From: Streptomyces sp. ALI-76-A
Lineage (GTDB): Bacteria; Actinomycetota; Actinomycetes; Streptomycetales; Streptomycetaceae
Assembly: GCF_030287445.1 (NCBI RefSeq)
Contig: NZ_JASVWB010000002.1
Span: forward strand, 310,001 to 374,000
Length of the DNA: 64,000 bases
Reading direction: 5' to 3'
The notes below the pieces were generated by a model. The model was not told the origin of the DNA. It ran no database searches and was given only the letters and a program-made list of their open reading frames with translations. The translations under genes and the position numbers were made by a program. Of this stretch, positions 7,731-21,156 are shown in pieces (the stretch's first letter is position 1; each line of letters begins with the position of its first letter).

Positions 7731-8528
7731 ATGGGGGAGACAATGTCGCTGGAGAGAGCCGAGCAGCTTGCCCGCCTCCATCGACTGTTCCCGGAGGCGC
7801 GGGAGTCGCGCGGTGGGCGGGTCGCCTTGATCACCGGCCCCGTGGGCAGCGGGACCTTCGCCGAGCATGCCGCCGCGTCCGGGGTGTGCTGCCTGAGCGC
7901 CGCCGCGGCCAGGGCGGAGCGTGCCGTGCCGCTCGGGGTCCTGGGCCGGCTCCGCCGCGGTGCCGAACTCCCGCCGGGCAGCGCGGAGCAGGTCGAGCGG
8001 CTGCGGGAGGAGGCCGCGGGGCGGGCCGCGTTCCGTACGGAGCGCGGGGTCGACGACCGGGTCACCGCGTCCGCCCCGCATGGCCTGTCCCAGGCGCTGC
8101 TGGACGTGGCCGTGCAGGCGCACCGCCCGCTGCTCATCGGCACCGACGACGCGCAGGACGCCGACATCGCCTCCCCGGAGTGCCTGTCGGCGTTCGTTCG
8201 CAGGCTGCGCCGAAGCCGCGTGCTGATCGTGCTGCCGCAGTCCGCCCACGGGTTCTCGACCGTGCCCCGGCCTCCGCCGCGCCGCACTGGCGGGCGAGCT
8301 GACGCGCGCTGCGCAGCAGCGTCCGCGCCGGTCAGCGGGTACGGCAACCGCCAGATGGGGACGAAGCTGTTCGTGACGGTCAGCATGGTCGAGCAGCATC
8401 TCTCGCGCGTCCACCGCACGTTGAAGACGGGCCGACGGTCGGATCTGACCCGGCTTCGGCATCCGGACCTGGCCCCCGAGTCCATGGCCCCGAAGATCCC
8501 GAATCTCCTGTTGGACGGAAGGACATGA
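7731..8528 (+). pseudogene. LAL-type LuxR regulator, internally deleted
   Basis: The frame from the ATG at 7731 starts like a large ATP-binding LuxR (LAL) regulator: a P-loop-like GPVGSGTFAE (usual GxxGxGKT, Lys missing), then about 150 residues of the NTPase half including LLIGTDDAQDAD, the Walker B DD pair. It then jumps, near residue 200, straight to the C-terminal LuxR HTH with GYGNRQMGTKLFVTVSMVEQH. Full-length LALs have 850-1000 residues; this one has about 265, so roughly 600 residues are gone and the lead-in to the HTH (ERRVAELAA) is scrambled. The stop overlaps the start of the HxlR gene as ATGA. A residual DNA-binding peptide could still be made. Confidence 0.65.
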
Positions 8529-8926
8529 CCATGGCGCAGGCAACCATCAGCGCGGCGGAGCGGCTCGTGCTCGACGTGGCGCACCCGGTCCGCGAGACCA
8601 TCGACCGCGTCGGCAGCAAGTGGAGCGTCGAGGTCCTCCTCGCGGTCTCCGCGGGCCCCGTCCGGTTCACCGAGCTGGAGCGCTCGATCGAGGGGGTCAG
8701 CCGGCGCATGCTGACGCTCGTGCTCCGCGGCCTGGAGCGGGACGGTCTGATCACCCGCACGGTGCATCCGACCGTCCCGCCGCGGGTCGAGTACGCGGCC
8801 ACCGACATCGCCCGCGAGCTCCGGGAGCCGCTCATCGCGCTGGCCACGTGGGCCAGGCGGCACCGGGGGGCGATCTGCGCGGCCAGGACCGCGTACGAGA
8901 CGCGGTGCACGCCTGTCGCCTCATGA
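8525..8926 (+). CDS. HxlR-family transcriptional regulator
   Basis: A 133-residue winged-HTH protein of the HxlR (DUF24) family. The signature is present: DRVGSKWSVEVLLAVSAGPVR, then FTELERSIEGVSRRMLT and LRGLERDGLITR, ending in the wing VPPRVEYAATDIAREL. It lacks the N-terminal Cys used by redox-sensing HxlR members. Its start overlaps the stop of the deleted LAL gene by 4 bases, so it was probably translationally coupled to it. It is convergent with the MFS exporter and is the only intact regulator next to the PKS locus, hence a candidate pathway or efflux regulator. Confidence 0.85.
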   Translation: MTMAQATISAAERLVLDVAHPVRETIDRVGSKWSVEVLLAVSAGPVRFTELERSIEGVSRRMLTLVLRGLERDGLITRTVHPTVPPRVEYAATDIARELREPLIALATWARRHRGAICAARTAYETRCTPVAS

Positions 8927-9073
8927 GCCACGGGGCGGCGCCTCGGCGCCCGCCCCGTGACCGAGGCGTGCGCTGCCGAGGCGCGCGCCGCGACTCCCCC
9001 CGCAGGGCGGGCTCTCACCGGAGTGCGGACTCTCATCGCGGGGCAATCGTCGCAGGGCTCTCGCCGGCGGCGC

Positions 9074-10684
9074 TCATCGGCCCGGCGACGTCGCCGGGAG
9101 CATCACGGCGGCCTCGTCGGCCGGGGGCGTCGCCGGCCCCTCGGCCTCGGCCAGGCTGCTCTCGTGCATGTCCTTGCCGCTGACGAAGGCGAACCCGATG
9201 ACGGCGGACAGCACCATCACGCCGGCTCCGATGGCGAACGTCTCCGTCAGACCGGACACCGCGGCGGAGTGGGCGGCCTCGACGGCGCGGACGGCCACGT
9301 CGGCCGGCACCGCGTCGGCGGCCACCTGGGAGCCGCCGGCCGCGAGCGGCTCGCCCAGCCGCTCCGCGGTGGCGCCCAGCTCACGGCCGACGCCGGAGTC
9401 GGCGAAGTGGCTGGTCAGCCGAGCCTCGTAGAGCGCGCCGAAGATGGCGATGCCCAGCGCCACCCCGATCTGCTGGAACGTCTCGCTGGCGCCGTTGGAC
9501 ATGCCCGCCTTGCGGGGCTCCACGATGTTGATGGCCATGGCTGCGCGGGTGGGGTTGAAGATGCCCAGGCCGATCCCCAGGAGCAGGAACGACAGCAGCA
9601 GCGCCGTCCACGAACTGTCGTCGGCCACCATCAGGGGGACGGTGACGAGGCCGACGGCGGCCGCGACCGAGCCGAAGCCCAGCAGGTAGCGCGGCGACAC
9701 CCGAGCGGTGAGGCCCCCGACGACACCGCCCGTGACCATCAGAACGGCGGTCAGCGGCAGCATCCGTACGCCGGTCTCCAGCGGCGAGTGATTCAGCTCG
9801 TTCTGGATGAAGGCGGTCTCGAGGAAGATCGCGGCCAGGGCGGTGCCCATGAGGATCACGGACACGGCGGCGAGGCCGTTGAAGCTGCGGTTGCGGAACA
9901 GCGACAGGTCGAGCATCGCCCGCTCGCCGCGGGCCCGTTCGATCGCGATGAACACGGCCATCAGCACGGTGGCGACGGCGAACAGGCCGAGGATCAGGCC
10001 GCTGGTCCAGCCCTCCGCGTTGCCGCGCAGGATCGCGTACACCAGCGCGGTCATGGAGAGCGAGAAGCTGATCAGGCCGAGCCAGTCGTCGCCGTGGTTG
10101 CGCCGCTCGCCCGTGTCGCGGATCTTCCAGGCACCGGCGATGATGGCGAAGATGCCCAGCGGGACGTTGATGAGGAACACCCACCGCCAGCTCACGCCCT
10201 GGGTGAGCGCGCCGCCGACCAGTGGGGCGGCGGCGATGGCCACGCCGTAGCCGCCGGCGAAGACGCCGAGCGCCGTGGCCCGTTCCTTGCCGCGGAACTC
10301 CTGCGCGATCAACGCGGGACCGACCGCGAACAGCACCGCCGCGCCGACGCCCTGCACGCCGCGGGCCAGGTTGAGGCTGAGCGTGTCCCAGGCCGCCCCG
10401 CACATCAGGGATGCGACCGAGAAGAGGCCGAAGCCGGCCAGGAATATCCGTTTCCGGCCGAAGCGGTCGCCCAGCGAGCCGCCGGTGAGCAGGAACACGC
10501 CAAGGGTCAGCGCGTACGCGTCGAGAACCCACTGGAGGTCGGAGAGGCTCTCCACCGCCAGATCCGCGCGGACGCTGGGCAGCGCCACGTTCACCACCGA
10601 CAGGTCCAGCATGAGCATGGACGTCGCCAGGGTGACGATGGCGAGGGTCCACCAGCGGGTGCTGCTCGGTTCTTGGACTGACAT
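9074..10684 (-). CDS. MFS drug exporter, DHA2 (14-TMS, EmrB/QacA) family
   Basis: A 536-residue polytopic membrane protein, the usual size for the 14-helix DHA2 group of proton-coupled exporters. The first helix contains ATSMLMLDLSVVNVALPSV, the DHA2 motif D1. Motif A follows with GGSLGDRFGRKRIF, and motif C with GARGVQGVGAAVLFAVGPAL-like residues (here NLARGVQGVGAAVLFA). The start at 10684 follows GAGGAG at good distance. It is transcribed divergently from the dehydrogenase/P450 pair across a 225-bp region. Position and family suggest self-resistance or export of the PKS product, which is inference. Confidence 0.88.
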   Translation of the reverse strand: MSVQEPSSTRWWTLAIVTLATSMLMLDLSVVNVALPSVRADLAVESLSDLQWVLDAYALTLGVFLLTGGSLGDRFGRKRIFLAGFGLFSVASLMCGAAWDTLSLNLARGVQGVGAAVLFAVGPALIAQEFRGKERATALGVFAGGYGVAIAAAPLVGGALTQGVSWRWVFLINVPLGIFAIIAGAWKIRDTGERRNHGDDWLGLISFSLSMTALVYAILRGNAEGWTSGLILGLFAVATVLMAVFIAIERARGERAMLDLSLFRNRSFNGLAAVSVILMGTALAAIFLETAFIQNELNHSPLETGVRMLPLTAVLMVTGGVVGGLTARVSPRYLLGFGSVAAAVGLVTVPLMVADDSSWTALLLSFLLLGIGLGIFNPTRAAMAINIVEPRKAGMSNGASETFQQIGVALGIAIFGALYEARLTSHFADSGVGRELGATAERLGEPLAAGGSQVAADAVPADVAVRAVEAAHSAAVSGLTETFAIGAGVMVLSAVIGFAFVSGKDMHESSLAEAEGPATPPADEAAVMLPATSPGR

Positions 10685-10786
10685 GAAAAATTCTCCTCAA
10701 AGCCTCGAATCGTCGTACGCCATGCGTCGATGATGCGGGAATTCGCTTTACCGGCGGAAGAAGGCACTTTTCTGTGCCAGGGGAAC

Positions 10787-10876
10787 ACCGGTGTACCGGT
10801 GCGGGCCACGGTAGAGCGGCGCCAGAGCAGGAGTGAACTGGGGTTGACAATAATTGGAGTTATTCCGTACACCGGT
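10787..10876. promoter_or_regulatory. divergent promoter region with an ACCGGTGTAC / GTACACCGGT inverted pair
   Basis: ACCGGTGTAC at 10787-10796 is the exact reverse complement of GTACACCGGT at 10867-10876. A further GTACCGGT sits at 10793-10800. A TTGACA at 10844-10849 is followed after 17 bases by GTACAC (10867-10872), a plausible -35/-10 pair for the dehydrogenase operon, so the right-hand copy would overlap the -10. This looks like a two-site operator controlling exporter and tailoring genes together. The HxlR protein is a possible ligand. Confidence 0.4.
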
Positions 10877-10909
10877 AATTCGGGCATCCAGTCATCGAAG
10901 GGTCCGGAC

Positions 10910-12625
10910 ATGAAGACCGGCTACATCGACAACTCGCTCAAGACCGAGACGCCGAACTTCCTTACCAGTCTGGAATCCGGACGCTTACGCTGGGATTTGC
11001 TGCACCCGTTCCCGGAACAGGACCCGGAAGAACGGCGAGTGGGCGACGCCCTGGTGGCGGAGGTCGGCGAGTTCCTGGAGAGCGATCTCGACGCCGGGGA
11101 GCTGGACAGGACCGGCGAGTTCCCCCTCGAACTGGTCGAGGCGTACAAGGAGCGCGGCTACCACAAGCTGCTGGCGGCCGAGGACGTCGGCGGCCGGGCG
11201 CTGCCGTACTACACCGTCTTCCGGTTCATCGAGCAGGTGGCGAGCCGGTCGGTGCCGGCGGCGCAGGTGGTCGGACTCACCAACACGGCGGGCGCGCAGG
11301 CACTGCTGCCGGTTCTGTCCGGGCCGCTGCGCGACTACGTGCGCCGGCGCGTCGAGGACGGCATCATCTGCGCGTTCGGCGACACCGATCCGCAAGGCCA
11401 GAACAACCGGTTCGTCAACCTGACCGTCACGCCGGCCGAGGACGGCTCCGGGTACGTGATCAACGGCCGGAAACTGTTCACCGCCAACGGGCCCATCACC
11501 GACCTGATCGTGGTCTCCGCGACGCTGGTGGAGAACGGGGAGCGCAGCGTCGCCGCCGCGTTCGTGGAGACCAGTGACCCCGGGTTCAGCGTCGTGACCC
11601 CCATCCAGTTCCTCGGCAGCAAGGGCCTGCCGAACGCGGCGCTGCGCTTCGACGACATCCGCGTCCCCAGGGAGCGTGTGCTGAAGGCGGTGGAGGAGCC
11701 GGAGCTGGCGCCTCGGGTGGGTGCGGTCGCGCTGGTCGGCCGGGTGCTGAGCGTCGGCGGCCCGGCCACCGCCCTCGCCCGCAACTGTCTGGCCTGGTCC
11801 CGGGACTTCGCGCGGCGGCGCCGGATCGACGGCCGCGGCCTGGGTGACTACGACGAGATCCAGCGGATCCTCGCCACCTCGATGGCCGAGGTGTTCGCCG
11901 TGGAGACCGTGGTGCAGTGGTGCCTGCTGGGGCCCCAGCCCACGCACCGCTGGTTCGAGCAGCTCGTCACCAAGAACATCTCCACGACGCACGCCTGGCG
12001 CACCCTGGACCGGACGATGAGCCTCATGGGCGGCGAGGGCTTCGAGACCGAGCACAGCAAGCGCCGCCGGGGCGCCGACCCGATCCCGCTGGAGCGGGCG
12101 TTCCGCGACGCCCGCGGCCTGCGCATCGTCGCCAACGTCGACTTCCAACTCGACAACGAGACGGCCCACCTGCTGCTGAACCGCCTGTACCGCGGCCAGG
12201 CCGACCCGCTGGAGGCGGACCTCGGCTTCGACGTCGAGGCGATGGGCGGCGCCGACCTCAACCCCGCCAACCTCGCCCATCTTGAGGAGGCGGCCCGGCA
12301 GGTGCGGCGGTTCGCGGAGACCTGCTGGGACCTCGTACGCCGGCACCCGGACCCCGCGGAGCTGCTCGCCAAGGAGAACCTGATCATCCAGATCAGCCGG
12401 GTCGCCACCGAGCTGTTCACGATGTGCGCCGTGCTCTCCCGCACCAGCCTCCTCGCCGGCCAGGGCACCGACGTACAGGAGCTGGCCGACATCGTCTGCA
12501 CCGAGGCCCGGCACCGGCTCGCGGAGCTGTGGCGGCGGCTGTCCCCGCAGACCGAGCCCGACTACGCCGGGACCAGCCGCGCCCTGCTGGCCGGCGACGC
12601 GATGGAGTTCCTGCACCACCGCTGA
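10910..12625 (+). CDS. acyl-CoA dehydrogenase-like flavoprotein
   Basis: 571 residues from the ATG at 10910, which has GAAGGG upstream; further upstream in-frame ATGs lie before the promoter. The family order is visible: an N-terminal helical domain (PLELVEAYKERGYHKLLA), the beta domain with IICAFGDTDPQGQNNR and INGRKLFTANGPITD, and the C-terminal helical domain with RTMSLMGGEGFETEHSKRR, the position of the FAD-contacting helix and, in many members, the catalytic Glu. At 571 residues it is longer than classical dehydrogenases (about 380), with an extended C-terminus. A TTA codon (Leu 26, 10985-10987) implies bldA dependence. With the P450 21 bases downstream it probably oxidises the polyketide or a pathway acyl chain. 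Confidence 0.8.
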   Translation: MKTGYIDNSLKTETPNFLTSLESGRLRWDLLHPFPEQDPEERRVGDALVAEVGEFLESDLDAGELDRTGEFPLELVEAYKERGYHKLLAAEDVGGRALPYYTVFRFIEQVASRSVPAAQVVGLTNTAGAQALLPVLSGPLRDYVRRRVEDGIICAFGDTDPQGQNNRFVNLTVTPAEDGSGYVINGRKLFTANGPITDLIVVSATLVENGERSVAAAFVETSDPGFSVVTPIQFLGSKGLPNAALRFDDIRVPRERVLKAVEEPELAPRVGAVALVGRVLSVGGPATALARNCLAWSRDFARRRRIDGRGLGDYDEIQRILATSMAEVFAVETVVQWCLLGPQPTHRWFEQLVTKNISTTHAWRTLDRTMSLMGGEGFETEHSKRRRGADPIPLERAFRDARGLRIVANVDFQLDNETAHLLLNRLYRGQADPLEADLGFDVEAMGGADLNPANLAHLEEAARQVRRFAETCWDLVRRHPDPAELLAKENLIIQISRVATELFTMCAVLSRTSLLAGQGTDVQELADIVCTEARHRLAELWRRLSPQTEPDYAGTSRALLAGDAMEFLHHR

Positions 12626-12645
12626 CGTCACGCGAGGGGATCGGG

Positions 12646-13932
12646 ATGACGAACGATTCGCGCAACGGCCCGGACACCGGTCCCGGCGCGCTCCCCGCCG
12701 TGCTCGGCGGCTTCGACCTGACCGACCAGGCCGGGTTCGCCGCCGGCGTGCCCTACGACGTGCTCGCCCGGCTGCGCCGGGAGGCCCCCGTGCTCTTCCA
12801 CCCGCCGGGGCACATGCCCGACGGCGAGGGGTTCTGGGTGCTCACCCGTTACGACGACATCGCCGCCGCGGCGGCGGACCCGGCGTTCTCGGCGCAGGGC
12901 GGCGGCGGTCGCCGGGGCGGCGGCTCGCACCTGGCGGACCTGCCGCTCGGCCAGGTCGCGGGTGTACTGCTGCCCATGATGGACAACCCGCGGCACGAGC
13001 TGATCAAACAGCTGCTGCGGCCGGCCGTCTCCGCCGGGGTGGCCGCGGCCCTGGAGGGCGAACTGCGGACGTGCGCGGCTGAGGTGATCGACAAGGCGGT
13101 CGCCCGGGGCGCCTGCGACTTCGTCACGGACGTGACCGAGCAGTTCGCGGTCCGCGCGGTGGCGCTGCTGCTGGGCGCGCCCCGGCGGGACTGGGACCGG
13201 CTGGTCGCGTGGGCGCACGACGTGGTGGGCTTCACGGACCGCAGAGCCGGTCGCCCCACGGAGCGCTCCCAGGCCACGCTGACCGCCATGCAGGGCTACG
13301 TCACCGGGCTGCTGGCGGCCAAGAGTACGGACCCGGGCGAGGACCTGGCGTCGGTCGTGGCGATCGGCGAGATCCCCGGGACGAGCCCGCTCTCCCCGCT
13401 GGAGCGGGCCTCGAACCTCGGGCTGCTGCTGCTCACCGGCAGCGAGCAGCCCAGGAACACGGCCGCGGGAGGCGTACTGGCGCTGGCCGAGCGCCCGGAC
13501 CAATGGCGCGCGCTGCGTACGGACCGGTCGCTGGTGCCGGGCGCGGTGGAGGAGATGCTGCGCTGGGCGCCGCCCAACCCGTACAACCGGCGCACCGCGA
13601 CCCGCGACGTCGAGCTGCGCGGCTCGCTGATCCGCGCCGGCGACAAGGTCACCCTGTGGTGGCCCGCGGCCAACCGGGACGAGGCGGTGTTCGCCGCGCC
13701 GGAGGAGTTCGACGTACGCCGGGACCCGAACCCGCACCTGACGTTCGGGGCCGGCGCGCACTACTGCCTGGGCGACGAGGTGGGCCGGCTGGAGCTGCGG
13801 GTGCTGCTGGAGGAGCTGCTCGACCGGGTGGCCGCGATACGGGTCACGGGGCCGGTCGGTTACGCGCCCAGCAACAAGCACGCGGTGATGCTGGAGATGC
13901 CGGTGGAGCTGGTGGCCGCCGCGCGCGCCTGA
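12646..13932 (+). CDS. cytochrome P450 with an atypical I-helix
   Basis: A 428-residue bacterial P450; start ATG 12646 with GAGGGGATCGGG just upstream. The ExxR of the K-helix is EMLR near residue 303. The heme loop is FGAGAHYCLG, with the ligand Cys near residue 374. The I-helix segment reads LLLLTGSEQPRN (near residue 264) where class I P450s normally have AGxET: the oxygen-activating Thr is Gln here. The overall sequence (RRDPNPHLTFG, PEEFDVRR) is closest to the CYP125/linalool-monooxygenase-like group of soluble P450s. It probably forms an operon with the dehydrogenase (20-bp gap) and is a likely PKS tailoring enzyme. No ferredoxin gene is adjacent. Confidence 0.88.
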   Translation: MTNDSRNGPDTGPGALPAVLGGFDLTDQAGFAAGVPYDVLARLRREAPVLFHPPGHMPDGEGFWVLTRYDDIAAAAADPAFSAQGGGGRRGGGSHLADLPLGQVAGVLLPMMDNPRHELIKQLLRPAVSAGVAAALEGELRTCAAEVIDKAVARGACDFVTDVTEQFAVRAVALLLGAPRRDWDRLVAWAHDVVGFTDRRAGRPTERSQATLTAMQGYVTGLLAAKSTDPGEDLASVVAIGEIPGTSPLSPLERASNLGLLLLTGSEQPRNTAAGGVLALAERPDQWRALRTDRSLVPGAVEEMLRWAPPNPYNRRTATRDVELRGSLIRAGDKVTLWWPAANRDEAVFAAPEEFDVRRDPNPHLTFGAGAHYCLGDEVGRLELRVLLEELLDRVAAIRVTGPVGYAPSNKHAVMLEMPVELVAAARA

Positions 13933-14107
13933 CGGGGCGGGCGGCCCCGGCTGGTCGACGGACAGGGACTGGAAGCCCGGATCCGACGGGTACGGCCCCC
14001 AGGGCCGGATCATGGCCGGCCGGGACGTACCGAATCACGCGGCCGACGGAATCGCCAGGGACTCGCCACGGAATCGCCGCGGAATCGTCCGGCGTCACAA
14101 CGAAGAT

Positions 14108-14142
14108 CCGTGCTCCGCGAGTGGCCCGCTCGCGGAGCACGG
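14108..14142. terminator. bidirectional terminator between P450 and FAD monooxygenase genes
   Basis: A perfect 14-bp stem, CCGTGCTCCGCGAG (14108-14121) with its complement at 14129-14142, closes a 7-nt loop. It sits between two convergent genes, 176 bases after the P450 stop and 17 bases after the monooxygenase stop, so it can serve both. Confidence 0.75.
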
Positions 14143-14158
14143 ACGGCTGCGCCCCCGC

Positions 14159-15637
14159 TCAGGCCGCAAGGCGCTCCAACAGCCGTTCGGCGCGTGCCAC
14201 TTCGCCGGCCTCCCGGCCGCCGGCGGCGACGAAGCCGTCCGGGCGCAGCAGCAGGAAACCGGGGCCCCGCCCGGGCAGCGGCACCTGTTCGTGCACCACC
14301 AGGTCCGGCCGGCGGCCGGCCATCTCCGCGGCCCGGCGGGCCAGTTCGCCGCCCGTCGTCAGCAGCCGGAGGTGGGTGATGCCGGCCTCCGGCCGCGGCG
14401 CGGGCACCCAGTGCGGCGTACGGGTCCCGGGCCCCGGCAACCGCCGGGGACGCAGTTGCGGACGCCCGCGCTCGGGCACGGCAGGCGTCCCGAACAGCAC
14501 GTCGGGGCAGCGGGCCCGCCAGCCGGCGAGCGTGGGCGCGTAGAAGCGCCTGAGCACGCCGGTGCGCTGCAACCCGCTCCACACCGCGTTGCGCACCCGG
14601 GCGGCGGCCGGGGGCAGCACGGCCATCCTGGTCATCCGGCCGGTGAACCGGACGACTTCCTCGGCCGCCTGCCGCCGCTCGACGTCGTAGGTGTCGAGCA
14701 CGGCCGGGGCCAAGCGGCCCTGGATGACCCCGGCGAGCTTCCACACCAGGTTGCGCACGTCCTGAAGGCCGAGGTTGAGCCCCTGCCCGCCCAGGGGCGA
14801 GTGGGTGTGCGCGGCGTCGCCGACGAGGAAGACGCGCCCCTCGCGGTACTGGGCGGCGATCCGCTCCTGGCTGGTGAACGAGGTGACGGCGTCGAGGTCG
14901 GACATGCGCAGCCCACGGTCGTGGACGTCCAGCAGCCGCTGCACGGTCTCGGGCGTCAGCGGGGTGTCGGGCGCGATGCCCGCCGACACCCGTACGGTGC
15001 CGCCCGGCAGCGGCGCGCAGACCAGGGCGCCCTTGGTGCCGAGGACGTAGTGCAGCTCGTTGCGGTCCAAGTCGCCGTGCATCCGTCCCTCGGTGAGCAG
15101 GGCGGTGCTCGGGATGTGCTCCCCGGGGAACTCGATGCCGAGGCGCTCGCGGACCTTGCTGCCGACGCCGTCCGCCCCGACGAGCCAGTCGGCCTCGATC
15201 AGCTCGGGCCCGTCGGGTCCGGTGGCCTTGACCGTGACCAGGTCGTCGGTGGCGGCGACGTCGGTGACCCGGGTGGACCGCTCGACGCGGCCGCCGAGCC
15301 GCTCCAGCTGCTCCTCCAGCACCCGGTTGGTCCGGTCCTGCTGAAGGATCAGCGGCCGGCTGGCCGCGTCCAGCGCGACGCGGACGGTACGACCGCCCGA
15401 GAGGTGGTAGTTCAGGGCTCTGCAACGGAACCCCATCTCGTCCACCTCGTCCAGCACTCCTACGTCGCGCAGGATCTCCAGTGTCGGCGGCCACAGCACG
15501 ATGGCGCGCGAGCCGGTGCTCGGCTTCGCGGCGGCCTCCAACACCCGGACCCCGACGCCCGTCCGCAGCAGCAGGCAGGCCGTGGCCAGCCCACAGGGGC
15601 CGGCGCCCACGATCAGCACCTGCGTCTTCTCTGTCAT
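14159..15637 (-). CDS. FAD-dependent monooxygenase (PHBH / aromatic hydroxylase family)
   Basis: A 492-residue class A flavoprotein monooxygenase. The ADP-binding GxGxxG is VLIVGAGPCGLATACLLL at the N-terminus; the DG motif is DWLVGADGVGSKVRERLG; the GD motif is RVFLVGDAAHTHSPLGGQG, which binds the FAD ribityl and pyrophosphate. The C-terminal thioredoxin-like tail is typical of RdmE/rifampicin-monooxygenase-type enzymes. Such enzymes hydroxylate electron-rich rings using NAD(P)H and O2. The gene follows the last PKS gene by 28 bases in the same direction and probably belongs to the same transcript, so a ring or beta-dicarbonyl formed from the PKS chain is the expected substrate (inference). 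Confidence 0.87.
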   Translation of the reverse strand: MTEKTQVLIVGAGPCGLATACLLLRTGVGVRVLEAAAKPSTGSRAIVLWPPTLEILRDVGVLDEVDEMGFRCRALNYHLSGGRTVRVALDAASRPLILQQDRTNRVLEEQLERLGGRVERSTRVTDVAATDDLVTVKATGPDGPELIEADWLVGADGVGSKVRERLGIEFPGEHIPSTALLTEGRMHGDLDRNELHYVLGTKGALVCAPLPGGTVRVSAGIAPDTPLTPETVQRLLDVHDRGLRMSDLDAVTSFTSQERIAAQYREGRVFLVGDAAHTHSPLGGQGLNLGLQDVRNLVWKLAGVIQGRLAPAVLDTYDVERRQAAEEVVRFTGRMTRMAVLPPAAARVRNAVWSGLQRTGVLRRFYAPTLAGWRARCPDVLFGTPAVPERGRPQLRPRRLPGPGTRTPHWVPAPRPEAGITHLRLLTTGGELARRAAEMAGRRPDLVVHEQVPLPGRGPGFLLLRPDGFVAAGGREAGEVARAERLLERLAA

Positions 15638-15665
15638 CCGGGCTGCTCCCTTCGTACCTTCGTCG

Positions 15666-21131
<5,466 letters not shown>

Positions 21132-21156
21132 GGCTGTCCTCACTGGGTGTCGAGCC

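Noticed and set aside
8957..10681. Plus-strand 574-codon frame opposite the MFS gene
   Set aside because: Composition is Glu/Gln/Gly/His-rich antisense artefact, and the minus strand has clear DHA2 motifs.
10985..12631. Minus-strand 548-codon frame opposite the dehydrogenase
   Set aside because: No motifs; the plus strand carries a coherent acyl-CoA dehydrogenase with a ribosome site.
14036..14095. Repeated GGAATCGCC-like units after the P450 gene
   Set aside because: Only three or four irregular copies, not evenly spaced; too weak to call a repeat array.
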